A stretch of 64,000 nucleotides of DNA from Desulfatitalea alkaliphila (GTDB lineage Bacteria > Desulfobacterota > Desulfobacteria > Desulfobacterales > Desulfosarcinaceae), in NCBI RefSeq assembly GCF_022968795.1, contig NZ_JALJRB010000008.1, positions 1 to 64,000 of the forward strand, written 5' to 3'. The stretch's first letter is position 1, and the number at the start of each line of letters is the position of its first letter. The position numbers and the translations under genes were made by a program. Of the stretch, positions 42,866 to 55,505 are shown piece after piece. Below the pieces are notes generated by a model. That model was given only the letters and a program-made list of their open reading frames with translations, was not told the DNA's origin and did no database searches.

Positions 42866-43063
42866 ATGAAGCATCAACAAAGCACCATTTCCTTTCTGCT
42901 GGACCACCTGGATTGCTTCGGCGATTTCAGCAAGACCAATCCGCTTTGCGCCAAGCATTGCGTGCTGCGCTTGCGCTGCGCCATCGAGCAGGATTACGCC
43001 GTCCGCATGGAGGTGTTGGATGAGATGGCCACCGCGGAGCATGTGACTTTCACGATTCAGTAG
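42866..43063 (+). CDS. small conserved-looking protein with three cysteines
   Basis: 65 residues, ATG two bases after the phosphatase stop. NPLCAKHCVLRLRCAIEQD holds all three cysteines in a C-x3-C-x5-C pattern near the middle; a metal role is possible. I do not recognise a named family. Operon position, composition and the terminator after it support a real gene. Confidence 0.6.
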   Translation: MKHQQSTISFLLDHLDCFGDFSKTNPLCAKHCVLRLRCAIEQDYAVRMEVLDEMATAEHVTFTIQ

Positions 43064-43171
43064 TACTCGCGGTCGTCATTCACGGCGGATCACGCGGCGG
43101 CGCAAACACCTCCGGCCCATGCGCAAGTTCGGGATGCCGCCGTATCCGGGGCGGACATGGTGAATAAGATC

Positions 43172-43203
43172 AGCGGTTGCCGATGCGGCAACCGCTTTTG
43201 TTT
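43172..43203 (+). terminator. terminator of the rpsF-suhB operon
   Basis: GCGGTTGCC (43173-43181) pairs perfectly with GGCAACCGC (43187-43195) across GATGC, followed by TTTTGTTT. Confidence 0.85.
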
Positions 43204-43299
43204 GGCGAGAGGCATATTCTTGAAGGTGGATCAAACCGATTGGTCCGCCTTTTGCGTTTCTTCAGAGGGGCGATTGACCTTCTTCCGATGCGCAACGGA

Positions 43300-44664
43300 T
43301 TAAAAGTCACCGCTTTCCAGTTTCTCCTGAAGGTAGTCCACCTGTCCTTTTATGGGGCTGCCTAAGCGAATGCCTTTTTCCACCGTGCCGATGGCATGCA
43401 GTGCGGTGGCGTGATAGCGATTGAAGCATTTGCCGATAGCTTGCAGGGGTTGGTCGGTGTAGTGCCGAGCCAGATACATGGCAACCTGGCGGGGCCGCAC
43501 GATGCCCTGTTTGCGCGAGGGAGACACCAAATCCTTGGGGGTGATGTTGTAGTATTTGCAGACCAGCTGCTTGATGGCGTCGATGGTCACCTGGCGGGAT
43601 TTTTGCACCATGTTTTCGATCACACCCGCCGCCAATTTAAGGTCGATGGCGCTGCCCAGCAAGGAAGCCCGGGTGGAAACCCCGACCAAACCGCTTTTGA
43701 GTTGGCGCACGTCGTTGGTCAGTTCGCAGGCCAGGTATTCGAGGACTTCAACGGGAATCCGCCAGCTGTTGGCCCTGGCGTATTGCTTCAAAATCCGCAA
43801 TCGCACCCGATAGTCAGGCGGCTCGATGTTGGAGATCAAGCCGGATGTCAGCCGTGATCGCAGATTTTCGCTGATCTTGGGAATCTCCGTCGGAGAACAG
43901 CAACTGGAGAAGATAATGCGTTTGTTCTCGTTGAGCAGGGAATCGAGGGTGTGCGCCAACTCGATCTGGGTGCGCTCCTTACCGCTCAGGTAGTGAATAT
44001 CCTCGAGCAGCAGCACATCGCATCCATTGTTGTACTTCTCTTTGAAAAGCGAAACCGAGTTGGTTTTATAAGAGGATACCATCTCGCTGGTAAAGTCTTC
44101 CGCGGTCATGTAGTACACCCGCTCGGTCGGAAAGGTGTTCATTATCTGATGACCGATGGCTTGGGAGAGATGGCTCTTGCCCATGCCGGTTTTGGATAGC
44201 AAAAAGAGGCTTTGCTGCTGATGGCTTTTGCGGGCGGCGACGGAAAGCGCGGCGGAGTAGGCGAATTCGTTGTTGCGGCCCACCACGAAATGATCGAAGG
44301 TGTAGTCCCGACGCAACATCCGGCCGCAATGGGGCTGTATGGTCATGTTGGGCAAGGGCAACTGCTCGGCCGCGGGCATCTCCCTTCGCTTGGCCGGCTT
44401 GCCGTTGCCGATCACCAACTCCAATTTCATTGATTGTCCGGCCAAACGCTGCAGCTCATTGAGAATCAGGTGGCTGAAATGCTCCTTGACCCGCTTTTGG
44501 AAAAACAGGTTGGGACATTGCAGGCGCATCACCGAATCATCGGCCGAACCGTTGTGCGGCGCATCGCTTTGGAGCGCTTCCAGCGGATCGATCCACATGC
44601 GAAAGGCATGCCCGGGAATTTGATCGCCCAACGAATTTTTAATGCCTTGCCAGAGTTGCTTCAT
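43300..44664 (-). CDS. dnaA: DnaA-family replication initiator, divergent
   Basis: 454 residues from MKQLWQGIKNSLGDQIPGHA. Domain III has Walker A SKTGMGKSHLSQAIGHQ, DVLLLEDIHYLSGKERTQIE and ENLRSRLTSGLISNIEPPD. Domain IV has DLVSPSRKQGIVRPRQVAMY and RYHATALHAIGTVEK, which deviates from the usual box-binding signature (RDHTTVLHA). Length and layout are those of DnaA. The deviations suggest either a fast-evolving or second DnaA. Starts at 44685 and upstream are possible. Confidence 0.85.
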   Translation of the reverse strand: MKQLWQGIKNSLGDQIPGHAFRMWIDPLEALQSDAPHNGSADDSVMRLQCPNLFFQKRVKEHFSHLILNELQRLAGQSMKLELVIGNGKPAKRREMPAAEQLPLPNMTIQPHCGRMLRRDYTFDHFVVGRNNEFAYSAALSVAARKSHQQQSLFLLSKTGMGKSHLSQAIGHQIMNTFPTERVYYMTAEDFTSEMVSSYKTNSVSLFKEKYNNGCDVLLLEDIHYLSGKERTQIELAHTLDSLLNENKRIIFSSCCSPTEIPKISENLRSRLTSGLISNIEPPDYRVRLRILKQYARANSWRIPVEVLEYLACELTNDVRQLKSGLVGVSTRASLLGSAIDLKLAAGVIENMVQKSRQVTIDAIKQLVCKYYNITPKDLVSPSRKQGIVRPRQVAMYLARHYTDQPLQAIGKCFNRYHATALHAIGTVEKGIRLGSPIKGQVDYLQEKLESGDF

Positions 44665-45297
44665 ATCACCATGCCCACAAATCATTGCGTAAAACCTATG
44701 CCGTTGCTGGTTGATTGAACAAAAGTCCTGGCCGCTGCCGAAAGCCAAGCAAATCGTAAGGGATTAAAAACTATTGATCGAAAATGCCGGATTAGCGGAA
44801 AAAAATATGATGAATGAAAAGCATGGGGGATTAATAGAGCAGGGCCCCCGGGGTGTCAAACCGGAATGCGCTAATTCTTCCAACACAATCCTAACATTTC
44901 CTGATAGAATCATAATGTATCGTTTTCACTAATTAAATTTTTATTTGACAAGCCAAGACCCGGAAAACAGATGCATTGTAACAGGATAAATTTCCATAAG
45001 TATTTTAAAGAGATCCGTAGTTATCAACAATGCGGGACGAAATCCCAAACTCCTATTTTCATCTATTTTCTTTCATTTTCGACGTTTTTCAAAACACCCG
45101 GTCATCATCGGCCGGACGTCAATAGGGCTGCTTTTTTCCTGATCGGAATAAAAATTTTAATTTGAAATTCCATTCATTTGTCTTCTCGATAGCGCCGACC
45201 TGTCAAATTTGCGCATGATTCCTGCAACAGGGCCGAGGTGCGGAAGGCCGATGGGTCGTTACCATTGGCGGTCGCCGTCGCCGTATGCAGCGTTTGT
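44665..45297. other. AT-rich intergenic region upstream of dnaA
   Basis: More AT-rich than its surroundings, with stretches such as TTTTTATTTGACAAG. I find one imperfect DnaA box (TTATCAACA at 45021-45029) and no cluster, so an origin is not shown. Open frames here look like noise. Promoters for dnaA would lie here but none stood out. Confidence 0.5.
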
Positions 45298-45425
45298 CGG
45301 GATTGGGATCGAAATCGATTCTGTTCACGCTTGCCTAATTTTTTCGTTCGATTTCGATAGCGATAGCGATTTCGATTGGTAATGGGGAAAGCCACAACCC
45401 GGGTTTTGTAGATAGCCGCAAACAT
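45298..45425. repeat. palindromic repeat element, copy 2
   Basis: Contains GGGATCGAAATCGATTC on the left, CTAATTTTTTCGTTCG in the loop and GATTTCGATAGCGATAGCGA then TTTCGATT on the right. Downstream it continues as GGGGAAAGCCACAACCCGGG and TTTTGTAGATAGCCGCAAA, matching the right end of copy 1. Confidence 0.6.
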
Positions 45426-45505
45426 ATTTACATCCCTCGTTGCGAAAGATATGAAGGACGCTGTACATATCGCTCGTTACCGTGAACGTGCCCCACTCGG
45501 ATGCG

Positions 45506-45613
45506 GCATCGAAATCGAAATCGGGATCGGGATCGGTTCAGTTCACGCCGGCCTAATTTTTTCGTTCGATTTCGATAGCGATACCGATTTCGATTACCGA
45601 TGAGGCAAGCTGG
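45506..45613. repeat. palindromic repeat element, copy 3
   Basis: CATCGAAATCGAAATCGGGA and TCGGGATCGG on the left, a loop with GTTCACGCCGGCCTAATTTT nearly identical to copy 2, and GATTTCGATAGCGATACCGA then TTTCGATTACC on the right. It ends with GATGAGGCAAGC, like copy 1, 18 bases before uvrA. Confidence 0.6.
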
Positions 45614-45631
45614 AACATTCATATCTAAACC

Positions 45632-48466
<2,835 letters not shown>

Positions 48467-48484
<18 letters not shown>

Positions 48485-48645
48485 CTTCCCCTTTTTTGCA
48501 TCCCTGCTTCAGGCCGTCTTGGCCCGATCATAGGATTCAAAATCCTCGGAATAGCTCGCTATGCCTCCGGTTTTGAATCCTATGATCAAACCCATCCGAC
48601 CCAAATCCGGGCGCCTAAAATGCGAAGTTATTGTTTCGCGAGCCC
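48467..48645. repeat. nested inverted repeats at the uvrA 3' end
   Basis: The outer arms of 22 bases (48467-48488, starting GGGCTCGCAAAACAATAACT, and 48624-48645) match with one mismatch. The inner arms of 17 bases, GATCATAGGATTCAAAA (48526-48542) and its exact inverse (48571-48587), match perfectly. The left outer arm contains the last five uvrA codons and the stop. The whole can form a cruciform; it may be a small mobile element or a terminator structure. Confidence 0.65.
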
Positions 48646-48745
48646 TCGGCCGATCCGGGGTTGCAGGCGAACACGCGGGTATCAGGACGGCGGCCCGGGA
48701 TGGCCGATGCATCCTGTCCCGGTTGCATTGAGAGGGGTCTGCAAT

Positions 48746-48790
48746 GAAAAAAGCGGCTTCCGGATCTTGGATCCCGAAAGCCGCTTTTCT
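48746..48790 (-). terminator. terminator of the F0 operon
   Basis: On the minus strand AAAGCGGCTTTCGGGATC pairs with GATCCGGAAGCCGCTTT, followed by TTTCATT. The opposite strand also ends in TTTTCT, so it may work in both directions. Confidence 0.85.
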
Positions 48791-48814
48791 CGTCTTTATT
48801 GTTGCTGGTATAAA

Positions 48815-49093
48815 CTAACCAAGCAACCGGGTGATGGGCTCCGCCGCGGGGTTCGCGTAGATCAGAATCAGCCCGATAACCAGGGTGTAAATACAAAGCG
48901 ACTCGATCATGGCGAGACCGATCAGCATGGCCACGGTCACCTTACCGGAAGATTCGGGATTTCTGGCGATGCCTTCCACGGCGGCCTTCAGACCCATGGC
49001 TTGGGCCAGGCCACAACCCACGGCGGCGATGGCGATACCGAAACCGGCAGCGGCGACACTCCAAATAAAAAACTGTAATGCTTCAGGACCCAT
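48815..49093 (-). CDS. atpE: ATP synthase F0 subunit c
   Basis: 92 residues, two membrane helices joined by the polar loop RNPESSGK. The ion-binding carboxylate is Glu64. Gln31, Glu64, Ser65 and Tyr69 take the positions of the sodium ligands of the Ilyobacter c-ring (Gln32, Glu65, Ser66, Tyr70), though Thr67 is replaced by Leu. Sodium coupling is therefore predicted. AGGAGG lies before the ATG. Last gene of the F0 group. Confidence 0.95.
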   Translation of the reverse strand: MGPEALQFFIWSVAAAGFGIAIAAVGCGLAQAMGLKAAVEGIARNPESSGKVTVAMLIGLAMIESLCIYTLVIGLILIYANPAAEPITRLLG

Positions 49094-49257
49094 ACGATAC
49101 TACCTCCTTCTAAGAATGAAATGAAATTGAATTGGTTGGCTTCTTCCCAAGCCGGAACCGCTTCCCTACTCGACGAAAACAAATTCGAACTGCTTACGCG
49201 GCCGGCGCGGGCAACCAATGCCGGGCCGGCCGACGATACTTTGCGTGAATGCGCCCA

Positions 49258-49947
49258 TCAATGGGCATCTTCCATGGCGCTGGCGAAATACATGATGGAC
49301 AGCAGGAAAAACACCAGGGCCTGGACAAATTTGGCGAAGATGAACAGGATCATGATGGGAATGGGCGCCAAGTAGAGACCGGCCAGGGCGAAGAGGATCA
49401 TCAGGGTCAACTCCTTGCCCAGCATGTTGCCGAAAAGACGGAAGGAGAGCGAGAGCACCCGGGCGAAATGGCCGACCAGCTCGATGGGCAGAATCAGGGG
49501 AATCATCCACCAAACGGGGCCGATGAAGTGTTTGTAATAGTGCATGCCATGGAACTTGAATCCGATGATGTGGGTCAGAAAGAAGGTGCACAGGGCCAGC
49601 GCGACGGTGGTGTTCAAGCTGGCGGTGGGTGCGAAGAAACCCGGTATCAAGCTGACCATGTTGCCGATAAAGATGAAGGTCAACAGGGTGAAGGCATAGG
49701 GGAAATAGGGACGCCCCTCCGGACCCGTGACCGTCAACATGAAGGTCTCCACCTCGTCGACGAGCCACTCGATCACGTTTTGCAGTTTCGAGGGAATCAG
49801 GTGGACGCTGCGTCCCGCCAGAACACCCACGATGATCATGAAGATCATGACGACCCACATGTAGACGATGTGTGGATAGTGGTGAGCGAAATCCCCCAAT
49901 CCGACAAGCCCCAACAGTTCGACAAAGAATAGGTACGGGTGTTCCAC
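49258..49947 (-). CDS. atpB: ATP synthase F0 subunit a
   Basis: 229 residues, about six membrane segments. The essential arginine lies in LSLSFRLFGNMLGKELTLMI, and the end FVQALVFFLLSIMYFASAME is family-typical. It forms the ion half-channels next to the c-ring. It sits between subunit I and subunit c genes; no b, delta or F1 genes are present, so they must be elsewhere, as in other deltaproteobacteria. Confidence 0.95.
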   Translation of the reverse strand: MEHPYLFFVELLGLVGLGDFAHHYPHIVYMWVVMIFMIIVGVLAGRSVHLIPSKLQNVIEWLVDEVETFMLTVTGPEGRPYFPYAFTLLTFIFIGNMVSLIPGFFAPTASLNTTVALALCTFFLTHIIGFKFHGMHYYKHFIGPVWWMIPLILPIELVGHFARVLSLSFRLFGNMLGKELTLMILFALAGLYLAPIPIMILFIFAKFVQALVFFLLSIMYFASAMEDAH

Positions 49948-49948
49948 C

Positions 49949-50335
49949 TTATGTTGCCTCCTTGAAAATGAGTTTGGTGATTTCGAGCAACGTGGCCAAC
50001 ATCATGCTGATCATCACGATGGACAAACCGATGATCAATCCCAGGGGATCGACGATGTGGTTGTAGATGAGCAGAAATATCAAAATGGCGCTGACGGTGA
50101 AGCGCACATAGTATTTGGCGATGATCGAGCTGATGGAGGCGGTGTGGGGCGGCGCGAAAGCCTTGCGCAGGGTGCGCGCCATGAGATGGAAATTGAGGGT
50201 CACGATGAAACCGCCGAACACGAGTCCCTTTAGAAAGGGGGGTGCCGTGAGCAGGTAACCGACAATGCAGGTCAGCGCGAACAGCACCCAATTGGTGCGC
50301 TTGATGAAGGTGATGAGGCGTTGTTGAATATCCAC
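49949..50335 (-). CDS. ATP synthase subunit I-like protein
   Basis: 128 residues with four hydrophobic segments (NWVLFALTCIVGYLL; FGGFIVTLNFHLMARTL; FTVSAILIFLLIYNHIV; GLSIVMISMMLATLLEI). Position directly before atpB and the overall form match the AtpI/subunit I family (PF03899), which helps assemble the c-ring. The stop is one base from the atpB start. Confidence 0.82.
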   Translation of the reverse strand: MDIQQRLITFIKRTNWVLFALTCIVGYLLTAPPFLKGLVFGGFIVTLNFHLMARTLRKAFAPPHTASISSIIAKYYVRFTVSAILIFLLIYNHIVDPLGLIIGLSIVMISMMLATLLEITKLIFKEAT

Positions 50336-50374
50336 CGTTGACCCTGTCTTTTGGCGCCGATCACTGTTGCCGGT

Positions 50375-50596
50375 TCAGATGTCGCGACTCTTGCGAATGG
50401 CGTGGCCGATGTTGCGAAATCCGGCCAATATGCCCACCACAATGAACACCAGTGTAAAAACGGGACGGGTGTCGAACTTTCCGTCCAAGTACAGCCCCAA
50501 TGCCAACCCGAGAAAAATCGCCACGGCGATGGAGACCCCCAGACTGCTGAAGTACGCCATTTGGCGGATGGGGCGCTGTTGCTTGTCGTCCTGCAT
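50375..50596 (-). CDS. AtpZ-like F0F1-ATPase accessory protein
   Basis: 73 residues with two membrane helices (MAYFSSLGVSIAVAIFLGLA and FTLVFIVVGILAGFRNIGH) and a DGKFDTRP loop between them. This matches the small AtpZ/ATPase_gene1 family found first in many F0 operons, proposed to act in Mg2+ supply or assembly. First gene of this four-gene group. Confidence 0.8.
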   Translation of the reverse strand: MQDDKQQRPIRQMAYFSSLGVSIAVAIFLGLALGLYLDGKFDTRPVFTLVFIVVGILAGFRNIGHAIRKSRDI

Positions 50597-50771
50597 GCAA
50601 TGGAGCCGTTTCGGCTGTACTGATTGTCAAGTGATTCTGGTCGTTCTGTAAATCTGGGTTCAGCTATCACAGATGACCCGCGAAGTCAAATGTTTGATGG
50701 CCAAAAACAGGGGACGCCGCGGCTTGTCTTTCATGGCGATGCAAAAAGGAATGCTGGGATGGCGCGGGCCC

Positions 50772-51569
50772 TTACCACGCGATGCGCCGCACATCGAACA
50801 CCGGCCCGTCGATGCAAACGTGACGATAGCCGGCCGCGGGATCGGCGTCGGGCACGGCGCATCCCAGGCAGGCGCCAATACCGCAGGCCATCATGGTTTC
50901 CATGGAAAGCTGGCACGGAATGTCGTGACGGATGGCGATACCGGCGACACATTGGAGCATGCCGTGGGGGCCGCAGCCGTAGAGCCGATCCGGCGGCTGA
51001 TCCTGCACGGCCGCCTCCAGCGGATCGGTGATGAGGCATTGCCGTCCCTCGCTGCCGTCGTCGGTGGTGAGGGTCACCGCGATGCCCATATCCGCGAAGG
51101 CGTCGCGACACAACAGCTCTTCCCGGTTGCGCCCTCCCAAAAAGAGGTGCATGTCCACCGGCGGCACCCCTTGCCGGCACAGGTGAACTGCCAGGAAATA
51201 GATGGGCGCCACCCCCATGCCGCCGGCTGCCAGGTAGATCCGGCGGGGGTTGTCGGCCGTGGCGAATCCGCGCCCCAGGGGGCCCAGCAGGTCCACTGTA
51301 TCGCCGGGCTGCAGGCGGGACATCCAGCGGGTGCCCTGCCCCAGAGCTTTGTAGAGCAGCTCGATGCCGGGTGGGTGGTTCGGGGAGGCGATGGGGGCGA
51401 AAATGGAGAAGGGGCGTCGCAACAGGGGCGTTAGGCCGCCGCCGATACGCACCATCACGAACTGGCCGGGCTGGGCGGATGCGTAGCCCTCGGGGCAGCT
51501 CAATCCCATCCGGTAACACGCCGGGCCCACTTGGTGTTGCCACACGACGGTGGCCGTCTGCTGGATCAT
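50772..51569 (-). CDS. pyrK: dihydroorotate dehydrogenase electron-transfer subunit
   Basis: 265 residues: a flavin-binding beta-barrel (GQFVMVRIGGGLTPLLRRPF), a NAD-binding region (YLAAGGMGVAPIYFLA, LYGCGPHGML) and a C-terminal 2Fe-2S site with ACGIGACLGCAVP plus a later Cys in RHVCIDGPVF. It passes electrons between PyrD type B and NAD+. No pyrD lies beside it in the window. The frame is open upstream, but the ATG at 51569 gives the family length. Confidence 0.9.
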   Translation of the reverse strand: MIQQTATVVWQHQVGPACYRMGLSCPEGYASAQPGQFVMVRIGGGLTPLLRRPFSIFAPIASPNHPPGIELLYKALGQGTRWMSRLQPGDTVDLLGPLGRGFATADNPRRIYLAAGGMGVAPIYFLAVHLCRQGVPPVDMHLFLGGRNREELLCRDAFADMGIAVTLTTDDGSEGRQCLITDPLEAAVQDQPPDRLYGCGPHGMLQCVAGIAIRHDIPCQLSMETMMACGIGACLGCAVPDADPAAGYRHVCIDGPVFDVRRIAW

Positions 51570-51622
51570 GGTGCTGTCATGCCTTTCTCGCGCGGCGCAG
51601 CGGCGGCCGCGGGGTTTGCAGT

Positions 51623-52405
51623 TCAATCCGCCAGGCGTATCACTGCCGCAAAACGTCCGGTAGCGGCCCCTTCGCCGCGGTGGGAAAAGAACAGGCCGGG
51701 GTTGCAGCGGGTGCACAAGCCGCTGACGCTCACCTGTTCGGACGGCACCCCCGCGTCGGCCAGTTGATCCACCGTGATGCGCCAGAAGTCGAAGTGGTCG
51801 CCGGGCAGCCGGTAGGGCCAATAGGCTGCGGGGATCTCGCGCCGATAGTGGATGAATTCGGCGCAACAAGGTCCCAGCGAGGGTCCCACCCCGGCAATCA
51901 AGTGTTCGGGGTCACAGCCGAAGCGCTGCACCATGGTCTGGACGGTGCGTCCCACGATGTTGCGGATGCTGCCCCGCCAGCCGGAATGCACATTGGCCAC
52001 CACCCGTCGCGCGGGGTCGGCCAGCAGCACGCTCTGGCAATCGGCGGTCTGGATCAGCAGGGCGGCGCCGGTCACGGCGGTGATCAAGGCATCGCCGCCC
52101 AAGGCGGTCCAGTGCTCCGGCGCAGGTGGTGCGGCGTGCGCCGCGGGGTCCCATACCGCCACCTCGGTGCCGTGCACCTGGCGGGCGAAAACGGCGGTAT
52201 GCCCGCCGGCCGCCGCCAACATGCGCCGCCGATTGGCGGTGATAACGCCCCACGGGTCGCCGTTGTTCATCCCTATGTTCAACGGCAGGCGACGCCCGTC
52301 ACCGTCATGGGCCCAGCGGGTACAGATGCCGTGCCACACTCCCGGCACCGCGGCCAGAGCGGGGAACTGTAAGAATCTCACCCCTCGGTGTGCGACCCAG
52401 CGCAT
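51623..52405 (-). CDS. pgeF: purine nucleoside phosphorylase PgeF/YfiH (laccase-domain) protein
   Basis: 260 residues with the family's metal-site motifs HGTEVAVW, QTADCQSVLLAD and NVHSGWRGSI, and the end region GLCTRCNPGLFFSHRGEG. The reading frame is open upstream, but GGATGGAGA before 52405 and the family length favour this ATG. Family members edit peptidoglycan precursors or act as nucleoside phosphorylases. Confidence 0.88.
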   Translation of the reverse strand: MRWVAHRGVRFLQFPALAAVPGVWHGICTRWAHDGDGRRLPLNIGMNNGDPWGVITANRRRMLAAAGGHTAVFARQVHGTEVAVWDPAAHAAPPAPEHWTALGGDALITAVTGAALLIQTADCQSVLLADPARRVVANVHSGWRGSIRNIVGRTVQTMVQRFGCDPEHLIAGVGPSLGPCCAEFIHYRREIPAAYWPYRLPGDHFDFWRITVDQLADAGVPSEQVSVSGLCTRCNPGLFFSHRGEGAATGRFAAVIRLAD

Positions 52406-52449
52406 GGTCCATCTCCATCCTTCAATCTCAATCCATCCCGTTGCCGTTC

Positions 52450-53268
52450 TTACACCGCCCGCGCCACCGTCAGCAAGCGCACTTCCGCGGCACCCCGATC
52501 CAACAGCACCCCGGCGCAAGCATCTGCGGTGGCGCCGGTGGTGAGCACATCGTCCACTACGAGGATGCGGCGACCGGCAATGGCGGCCGCCGGATGCACG
52601 CCGAAGGCCTGCTGCAGATTGGCGGCGCGTTCCTTGCGGGTCAACCCCGTTTGAGGCCGGGTGGGCCGTCGTCGCACCAGCCATCGGGGGGCCACCCAAT
52701 CGTCGGCCGCCGCCACACCTTCCGACCGCGCCAACCGGGGCCAGCCCTGGATCAAGGCAAGGGACTGATTGAAGCCGCGCTGCCGCAGCCGTCTTGGGTG
52801 CAAGGGCACGGGCAACACATGGTCGATGACGGCCGGATCCCATTCACGGCGCAGCACCTCCCACAACAGCCGCCCCAGCAAACTGCCCAGGTGTTCCCGG
52901 CCGCCATATTTGTGCTGGTGAATCAGTGTCCGCAGCGGCCCTTCGTAACGCCCGGCGGCCCTGGCGGCGGCGAAGCGGGGCGGTTGCGCACGGCAAACGC
53001 CGCAAAGATGATCCAGTCCGTGGGGTGAGGCAAAGGGCTCACCGCAACAGGGGCACCGAGGGGATCCGACCGCCGCGAAGCGTTGTGCACATCCGGAGCA
53101 CAAGTGTTGACGCAGCAAGAATCGAAACCAGTGCGCCAGGGGCGCCCGGGCCTCCGGCGCCATTGGCTCGGCAGGCATCCGAAACAGGCGGCCGCAATCG
53201 CAACAGACCGGCGGCAGGATGGCCGCCGACAACGACCGCACGAGCCGCACCAACGGGTTGCCGTCCAT
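52450..53268 (-). CDS. ComF family phosphoribosyltransferase-like protein
   Basis: 272 residues. Four cysteine pairs in the first 105 residues (CCDCGRLF; LCSGCAQRF; CPCCGEPF; LCGVCRAQPP) would bind zinc. The PRPP loop is GRRILVVDDVLTTGATADAC and FNQSLAL lies before it. The ATG at 53268 follows the icd stop by ten bases; earlier starts lie inside icd. ComF proteins take part in DNA uptake or amidophosphoribosyl chemistry. Confidence 0.9.
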   Translation of the reverse strand: MDGNPLVRLVRSLSAAILPPVCCDCGRLFRMPAEPMAPEARAPLAHWFRFLLRQHLCSGCAQRFAAVGSPRCPCCGEPFASPHGLDHLCGVCRAQPPRFAAARAAGRYEGPLRTLIHQHKYGGREHLGSLLGRLLWEVLRREWDPAVIDHVLPVPLHPRRLRQRGFNQSLALIQGWPRLARSEGVAAADDWVAPRWLVRRRPTRPQTGLTRKERAANLQQAFGVHPAAAIAGRRILVVDDVLTTGATADACAGVLLDRGAAEVRLLTVARAV

Positions 53269-53278
53269 CCATCGGCCG

Positions 53279-54511
<1,233 letters not shown>

Positions 54512-54692
54512 TGTATCGCTCCTCTCCTATTACGCGGCCTCCTTTTGGAAGAACGCCTTTTCCTCGCGAATAAAAAAGCACAACTGCTTGTGTGCACCTT
54601 GCACACCGAATCGCGCCCGCTGCGGCACCCGTAAGCCGCCATGTCAATCCCGGTCAATGGCATCGCGGAAAGCCGCTGCAGCGGCCATCGGC

Positions 54693-55505
54693 TTATTTGA
54701 GGGCGTTGCGCTGCCGAAAGGCTTCGTAAATCACCACGGCGGCGGCCGCCGAGGCGTTCAACGATCCGATCGGCCCGGTTTGGGGAATGGACAATAGAAA
54801 GTCGCACTCCCGTTTGACCAGGGGGCGCAACCCTTTCTCCTCGCCGCCGATCACCAGGGCCAGGGGACCGCGCAGGTCCGCATCGAACAGGCGCCGCTCA
54901 CCGTCGCGGTCGGCACCGGCAATCCAGAACCCCCGGGCTTTCATGGCCTGCATGGCCGCCACCAGGTTGGTCACGTAGGCCACCGGCATGTGTTCCAAGG
55001 CGCCGGCCGAGGCCTTGCTGGCGGCCGCCGAGGGGGGCGCCGACCGATCCTTGGGCGCCACGATGCCCTGCACGCCGGCGCAATGGGCGGTGCGTACGAT
55101 GGCGCCGAAGTTCTGAGGGTCCACCAGTTGGTCCAGCAGCAGCACCCAGCGGCTGTCGGCCGGCCTGTCCAGCGCGAGGATGGCTTCAAGGGAGCAGACC
55201 GGATAATCGCCCACCGCCGCGGCCACATCCTGGTGACGGTCGTGGCCCACCAGTGATCGCATCTTCTCAGGTGTCACCCAGTGCACCGCGATGCCTTGCG
55301 CCTGGCACACGGCGGCAATGGCCTCTCGCCGAGCGGCCCCCTGCCCTTCGGCCAGATAGACGGCTTGAATCCGGCGCCGCCGGGCCCGCAGTGCCTCGTT
55401 GACGGGATGGTACCCCCACAGCAGGGGCCGGGTCCGATGCCGGTCGCCCTTGGCATCATGGTCATTGCGCTTCTTTTTGTCCATACCCTTCGCCTGGCGT
55501 GTCAT
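54693..55505 (-). CDS. rlmB: 23S rRNA 2'-O-ribose methyltransferase (TrmH/SpoU family)
   Basis: 270 residues. The N-terminal substrate domain (LLWGYHPVNEALRARRRRI) precedes the knotted SPOUT domain with LLDQLVDPQNFGAIVRTAHC, ALVIGGEEKGLRPLVK and IGSLNASAAAAVVIYEAFR. This arrangement fits RlmB, which methylates G2251. A very basic start (MDKKKRNDHDAKGDRHR) may be RNA-binding. Its start overlaps gmk's stop. Confidence 0.88.
   Translation of the reverse strand: MTRQAKGMDKKKRNDHDAKGDRHRTRPLLWGYHPVNEALRARRRRIQAVYLAEGQGAARREAIAAVCQAQGIAVHWVTPEKMRSLVGHDRHQDVAAAVGDYPVCSLEAILALDRPADSRWVLLLDQLVDPQNFGAIVRTAHCAGVQGIVAPKDRSAPPSAAASKASAGALEHMPVAYVTNLVAAMQAMKARGFWIAGADRDGERRLFDADLRGPLALVIGGEEKGLRPLVKRECDFLLSIPQTGPIGSLNASAAAAVVIYEAFRQRNALK

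Noticed and set aside
45281-45613. CRISPR array
   Set aside because: The repeats are interleaved hexamers and palindromes with no spacer pattern.
44665-45631. Replication origin next to dnaA
   Set aside because: Only one imperfect DnaA box was found, and no box cluster or clear unwinding repeats.
49166-49858. 230-codon minus frame overlapping atpB
   Set aside because: Out-of-frame shadow of atpB, which has the full subunit a sequence.
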